Shown piece after piece: positions 9,051 through 12,095 of a DNA stretch of 12,095 bases (positions are counted from its first letter, which is position 1; the number at the start of each line of letters is the position of its first letter). This stretch comes from Deltaproteobacteria bacterium RBG_13_52_11 (lineage in GTDB: Bacteria > Desulfobacterota > B13-G15 > RBG-16-54-18), in assembly GCA_001797745.1 (NCBI GenBank), contig MGQF01000048.1:8633-20727 (forward strand). Reading direction: 5' to 3'. The position numbers and the translations under genes are program-made. The notes beneath the pieces are model-generated. The model did no database searches. It worked only from the letters and a program-made list of their open reading frames with translations, and was not told where the DNA came from.

Positions 9051-9950
9051 ATGGGTGTGGGAATCTATTTTCGAGAGACGCGGCCGCAGTTTCTCTTGCT
9101 GACCCCGGCCTGTTTCTGCATCGGCGTGGGGACGGCGGCCTGGGTACAAGGTGGATTGCGTGCCCTTCCGTTGGGCTACGTCATCCTCGCCTTTGTGGGG
9201 GCCCTCTGCGCCCATATAGCCACCAACGTCCTCAACGACTACTTTGACTACGTCAGCGGTCTGGATCTCAAGACTCAACCAACCCCCTTTAGCGGAGGGA
9301 GTGGGATCCTCCCCCATGGGTTGATGAGTCCCCATAAGGCCCTCATCTTCGGCCTCGCCGCCCTCGGCCTGACAGCGGCGATCGGCATCTTTTTTTGGGT
9401 GGTGCGGGGGTGGGGGATTCTCCCCCTGGGGGTCGTCGGCATCCTCGTGATAATCGCCTATACGCCGTGGATCACCACGCGACCCTTTCTCTGCCTCGTG
9501 GCCCCGGGGCTGGGGTTCGGTCCTCTCATGGTCATGGGGACCCACTATGTGCTGATTGGCAGGTATGATGGCGTTGCCCTGCTTGCCTCTCTGATCCCCG
9601 GCCTCTTGGTGAGCAACCTCTTGCTGCTCAACCAATTCCCTGATGTAGAGGCCGATGCCGCAATCAACAGGCGCCACATCCCCATCGTCTTCGGGCGGGC
9701 TGCCAGTGCCTGGCTCTATGCTGCCTTCGCCCTGGGGGCATACTTCTTGATTGCCCTCGCCTGGGTCCTCGGATCATTTCCCGTCAATACCCTCATCGCC
9801 CTCTTCTTTTTCCCCTTGGCCCTGATCACCATCAAGGGAGTGATCCGAAACGCCGACCAGGTCAAGCACTTGGTCCCCTATTTGGGCGAGAACGTGATCT
9901 ACACCCTGATGACCCTCCTCCTGTTGGGCATCGGATTTATGATCGCCTAA
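9051..9950 (+). CDS. UbiA-family prenyltransferase (MenA-like)
   Basis: A 299-residue polytopic membrane protein with eight or nine hydrophobic segments. It carries both Mg-prenyl-diphosphate motifs of the UbiA superfamily: 'NDYFDYVSGLD' (62-72, with D63, D66 and D72) and 'NQFPDVEADAAINRR' (194-208, with D198 and D202). Members attach a polyprenyl chain to an aromatic or other acceptor in the membrane. The 'NDYFDYxxGxD' form is like MenA, 1,4-dihydroxy-2-naphthoate prenyltransferase of menaquinone synthesis, which would suit an anaerobe; but no other quinone gene is nearby and the acceptor is not proven. ATG 9051 is chosen because GGAGGA (9040-9045) lies just upstream; an in-frame TTG at 8997 lacks one. 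It follows the clpB terminator and probably has its own promoter, although only a TTGACT (8990-8995) without a clear -10 is visible. Confidence 0.88.
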   Translation: MGVGIYFRETRPQFLLLTPACFCIGVGTAAWVQGGLRALPLGYVILAFVGALCAHIATNVLNDYFDYVSGLDLKTQPTPFSGGSGILPHGLMSPHKALIFGLAALGLTAAIGIFFWVVRGWGILPLGVVGILVIIAYTPWITTRPFLCLVAPGLGFGPLMVMGTHYVLIGRYDGVALLASLIPGLLVSNLLLLNQFPDVEADAAINRRHIPIVFGRAASAWLYAAFALGAYFLIALAWVLGSFPVNTLIALFFFPLALITIKGVIRNADQVKHLVPYLGENVIYTLMTLLLLGIGFMIA

Positions 9951-9980
9951 CTAGGTCGCGGCCTCTCACGCCGGCAACAG

Positions 9981-10018
9981 GGAGGGGTTGGCAAAAATTG
10001 CTAACTCCGTTTTTCTTT
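9981..10018 (+). terminator. Probable terminator after the prenyltransferase
   Basis: Stem GTTGGC (9987-9992) / GCTAAC (10000-10005), with one G-T pair and an AAAAATT loop, extended by GGA (9981-9983) pairing with TCC (10006-10008) across a three-G bulge. It is followed by GTTTTTCTTTT (10010-10019). It lies about 30 bases after the stop codon and marks the start of the AT-rich region. Confidence 0.55.
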
Positions 10019-10056
10019 TGTCCTTGATGTCTCCTTTAACAAATTTTTTGTATATA

Positions 10057-10085
10057 TTGACACTTTATAAGTATTGTGGTAACAG
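10057..10085 (+). promoter_or_regulatory. Candidate promoter of the TIR-domain gene
   Basis: A consensus TTGACA -35 lies at 10057-10062. The best-spaced -10 (17 bases) is TAACAG at 10080-10085, only three of six. The surrounding 10030-10090 is strongly AT-rich, including a T6 run and TATATATT. A start near 10092 would give a leader of about 65 bases. The -35 is good; the full promoter is tentative. Confidence 0.35.
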
Positions 10086-10156
10086 TATTCCGGGGTTTTC
10101 AAGTATCTATCCAATGCTTAAACATGGGGCAGAACCCATGAATCTGGAGAACATAA

Positions 10157-11350
10157 ATGAACAGTCAAAATGATCTTCACCTTCACAGACTTAGCGAAAG
10201 CCTTCAGACTATCCACGTATTTCGCCAAGAAAGAGTCAACGCCTTTGATTCCAAATTTAAAACATGGAAGGCACGTACTCAGCAGAGTCTTGAAGTACTA
10301 TTTGGCAGAGATCACGGTTACACGAGACGTTTTTCGCATCTTGTCTTTTGGGAAACCCGTGTAGCTCCTGATGAAGTCCATTGGAGCTCTCAAGATCAAA
10401 AAGTATTCGAAGATGAGCTTGCTTTGGCTGAGCAAATCCTCTCGGATGCGATAGAAGAGCTTGGAATTTCCCCGCCCGCCAGTACATTAGAGAAAGTGTC
10501 TGCTAACGCTTCTCCTCTAGGTAAAGAAAAAATGGATATCTTGATTGGTTGGTCGAAAGCGCAGAGCAAAATCGTCGCATCTGCACTTCATCAGTGGCTT
10601 CCTGAAGTCCTACCTGGTATCAAGCCTTGGATGTCGAGCAAGGATATTGCTAAGGGGCGGGAGTGGTTCCAGGAGCTTCAAGGTGTACTGACCAGCATGC
10701 AGCTCTGCATAATATGTGTAACCCCAGAAAACGTTAGATCACCATGGATTTACTATGAGACTGGAGCGATTGCAGCAAAAGGTTCAGATGTTCTTATCTG
10801 CCCTTATCTTGTGGGCGTGTTACCAAACATGCTTACCGATGGTCCGCTCGGAAATTGGCAATGTACTGTTGCCGAACGAGATGATACATGGGAACTTATT
10901 AAGTCCCTTAACAAAAACGCATTAAAATCACGTCATGACTTATCCCTTCTTAAGGGCAACTTTGATGCAAGATGGTCCGATCTTGAGGCAAAGCTTCAGG
11001 CTGTTAAAGAGACTGAAGTCGATGACGCGGATGGTTTTGTTGCCACTGAAGCAGATCGTTTGGCTGGCGAAAACTTATCAGCTGAAGCACGGACAATTAT
11101 CCTCGAAGTATTAAATGATCCTAAGGGGATGCTCAGATATATCACAACGCTTAGGGAAGGTACCGCTTTTCTAGTAGGTGGCAAGAATCTTTGCCCAGAT
11201 CAATCGCCACGAACCATGGCAAGGTGGGCATTTGCCTTGAAACAGCTTCTTGCTCTCAATATTCTTGAGTCTCATGGTGCGACGGGGAATTTTTATAAGC
11301 TGACGAAGATTGGCTTTGATATTGCCGACTCTTTAGAGGGCAAGGGCTAG
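10157..11350 (+). CDS. TIR-domain protein, putative defence effector
   Basis: A 397-residue soluble protein with three parts. Residues 1 to ~120 are helical and charged ('FKTWKARTQQSLEVLFG'), like N-terminal regions seen on other bacterial defence effectors. Residues ~126-275 form a prokaryotic TIR domain: opening strand 'MDILIGWSKAQSK' (126-138), 'PWMSSKDIAKG' (157-167), 'CIICVTPENVRSPWIYYETGA' in two blocks around 184-204, and 'PYLVGVLPNMLTDGPLGNWQ'. W197-IYY-E201 is a WxxxE motif; E201 is the likely catalytic glutamate of an NAD-cleaving TIR. Residues ~307-393 look like a winged helix. TIR effectors deplete NAD or make cyclic ADP-ribose signals during phage infection. ATG 10157 has GGAG (10146-10149) seven bases upstream. 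Codon use is more AT-rich than in the preceding genes, suggesting transfer. The trigger is unknown; a lone effector or one arm of a larger system are both possible. Confidence 0.85.
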   Translation: MNSQNDLHLHRLSESLQTIHVFRQERVNAFDSKFKTWKARTQQSLEVLFGRDHGYTRRFSHLVFWETRVAPDEVHWSSQDQKVFEDELALAEQILSDAIEELGISPPASTLEKVSANASPLGKEKMDILIGWSKAQSKIVASALHQWLPEVLPGIKPWMSSKDIAKGREWFQELQGVLTSMQLCIICVTPENVRSPWIYYETGAIAAKGSDVLICPYLVGVLPNMLTDGPLGNWQCTVAERDDTWELIKSLNKNALKSRHDLSLLKGNFDARWSDLEAKLQAVKETEVDDADGFVATEADRLAGENLSAEARTIILEVLNDPKGMLRYITTLREGTAFLVGGKNLCPDQSPRTMARWAFALKQLLALNILESHGATGNFYKLTKIGFDIADSLEGKG

Positions 11351-11370
11351 AGGTTGATTAACGTCGGTTA

Positions 11371-11400
11371 AGGGATTTTATGCTGATCAGTATAAGCCCT
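11371..11400. repeat. Imperfect dyad between the TIR and LprI-like genes
   Basis: A nearly symmetric element centred between 11386 and 11387: CTGATCAG at the core, TTAT/ATAA around it across a G-T pair, and an outer AGGG (11371-11374) / CCCT (11397-11400). It fills much of the 75-base gap. There is no following T tract, so an operator or processing hairpin fits better than a terminator. Function unproven. Confidence 0.35.
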
Positions 11401-11425
11401 GTTAGCGATTCAAGGAGATAACATA

Positions 11426-12095
11426 ATGGATAAAAAAATAGCCATGTTTTGCCTTTGTGCTCTAATTGCTATTTTCGTTATCCCATCTGCGACTCTTGCA
11501 GCAAGTTTTGATTGCGCAAAGGCGACATCTGAAATTGAGAAACTCATCTGCAGTAACGCTGACATATCGAAGCTCGACGACTCTTTATCCAGTGCATATA
11601 ATGCATTTCTCAAAACATCTTCCGAACCAGAAAGGATTCGCCGCGAACAGAAAAGCTGGTTGAAAAAACGTGATGCCTGCCGTGATGTTGAATGCCTACG
11701 CTCCACTTACCAAAGTCGGTTGTCGGAACTAAAAGTTTCGGGATTGAACGCCGATGATAGCGCCAAGGCAACTACCGGCGTCAAATCATGCAATAAAGAT
11801 ATTGAGTCCATATTAGACGAAGCGGTTCAATATGCAAAGCCACTCTCAATCAACGCCTCGCAGCCTGGCTCTACATCCGGGGATGAAGTTCGTTGGGGGT
11901 ATTTCTATTTGTTACCGGACATTGCGGTTAACTACGCTGATGCAGGTTGTTTACAAAAAGCAAAAGACATTCTGGCGCAATCAAAAGGAGACCTTTCAGA
12001 TCAACTTAAAACCGATTTGGCAAAGTCAATGATAAAGGCGTGTCTTCCCGACATGGCGGAAAATCTAATCCGTACAATAGACATTTCTGAAAATC
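11426..12095 (+). CDS. Exported LprI/DUF1311-type protein, 3' truncated
   Basis: An open frame of 223 codons runs off the right edge without a stop. ATG 11426 has AAGGAG (11412-11417) eight bases upstream. Residues 1-25 are a Sec signal peptide: 'MDKK', a hydrophobic core, and a probable cleavage after 'SATLA'. The mature N-terminus 'SFDCAKATSEIEKLIC' followed by 'DISKLDDSLSSAYNAF', 'EQKSWLKKRDAC' and 'CLRSTYQSRLSEL' (about residues 27-102) is a textbook LprI/DUF1311 domain with its four conserved cysteines (C30, C42, C85, C90). Some members inhibit lysozyme; most are untested. From about residue 105 the remainder is a separate soluble region with further cysteines (the blocks 'VKSCNKDI', 'DAGCLQKAKD', 'IKACLPDM') and no domain I recognise; 'YADAGCLQKAKDIL' hints at a helical repeat. 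It is on the same strand as the TIR gene, 75 bases downstream. Confidence 0.85.
   Translation, partial: MDKKIAMFCLCALIAIFVIPSATLAASFDCAKATSEIEKLICSNADISKLDDSLSSAYNAFLKTSSEPERIRREQKSWLKKRDACRDVECLRSTYQSRLSELKVSGLNADDSAKATTGVKSCNKDIESILDEAVQYAKPLSINASQPGSTSGDEVRWGYFYLLPDIAVNYADAGCLQKAKDILAQSKGDLSDQLKTDLAKSMIKACLPDMAENLIRTIDISEN

Noticed and set aside
9951..10156. tRNA or attachment site at the border of the AT-rich region
   Set aside because: I looked for a cloverleaf or a direct repeat that could mark integration and saw neither; only a terminator and a candidate promoter are supported.
9988..10173. Plus-strand open frame of 61 codons before the TIR gene
   Set aside because: It begins inside the terminator hairpin, overlaps the TIR start in another frame, and has no ribosome binding site.

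Overview
The window looks like chromosomal DNA from an anaerobic bacterium, plausibly a deltaproteobacterial or Desulfobacterota-type lineage. The reasons are a lone cytoplasmic molybdopterin/tungstopterin enzyme of the acetylene-hydratase-like branch, a Gram-negative-style DnaK and ClpB, and a MenA/UbiA-type prenyltransferase. No rRNA or other marker gene is present, so the assignment is an inference from gene content. Most genes up to about 9950 are GC-rich with strong Shine-Dalgarno sites. From about 9960 onward the DNA becomes visibly more AT-rich and the genes change to accessory types.

Layout: (1) 1-374, the 3' end of a DedA/VTT-family membrane protein, cut by the left edge. (2) 395-841, minus strand, a four-helix membrane protein of unknown function. 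(3) 1007-1213, minus strand, a cold-shock protein with a perfect 18-bp terminator hairpin and a leader carrying another strong hairpin. (4) 1214-1685, a gene-free stretch rich in inverted repeats. (5) 1686-3917, a 743-residue molybdopterin oxidoreductase-family protein resembling acetylene hydratase, with different residues at key active-site positions. (6) 4185-6092 dnaK and 6292-8931 clpB, separated by a REP-like palindromic element and closed by a clear Rho-independent terminator. (7) 9051-9950, a UbiA-family prenyltransferase. (8) 10157-11350, a TIR-domain protein with extra N- and C-terminal domains. (9) 11426 to the right edge, an exported LprI/DUF1311-type protein, incomplete.

DnaK and ClpB form the disaggregation pair and probably share heat-shock control; a CTTGAAA element lies upstream of dnaK. 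The cold-shock gene nearby belongs to an independent minus-strand unit. The TIR protein has the WxxxE motif of NAD-cleaving TIR domains and is best read as a candidate anti-phage or abortive-infection effector. It is followed on the same strand, 75 bp later, by a secreted protein with a lysozyme-inhibitor-like domain. Whether these two form one system is unproven, but they are the most accessory-looking part of the window. The acetylene-hydratase-like enzyme is the most interesting metabolic gene because its family and fold are recognisable but its substrate is not.
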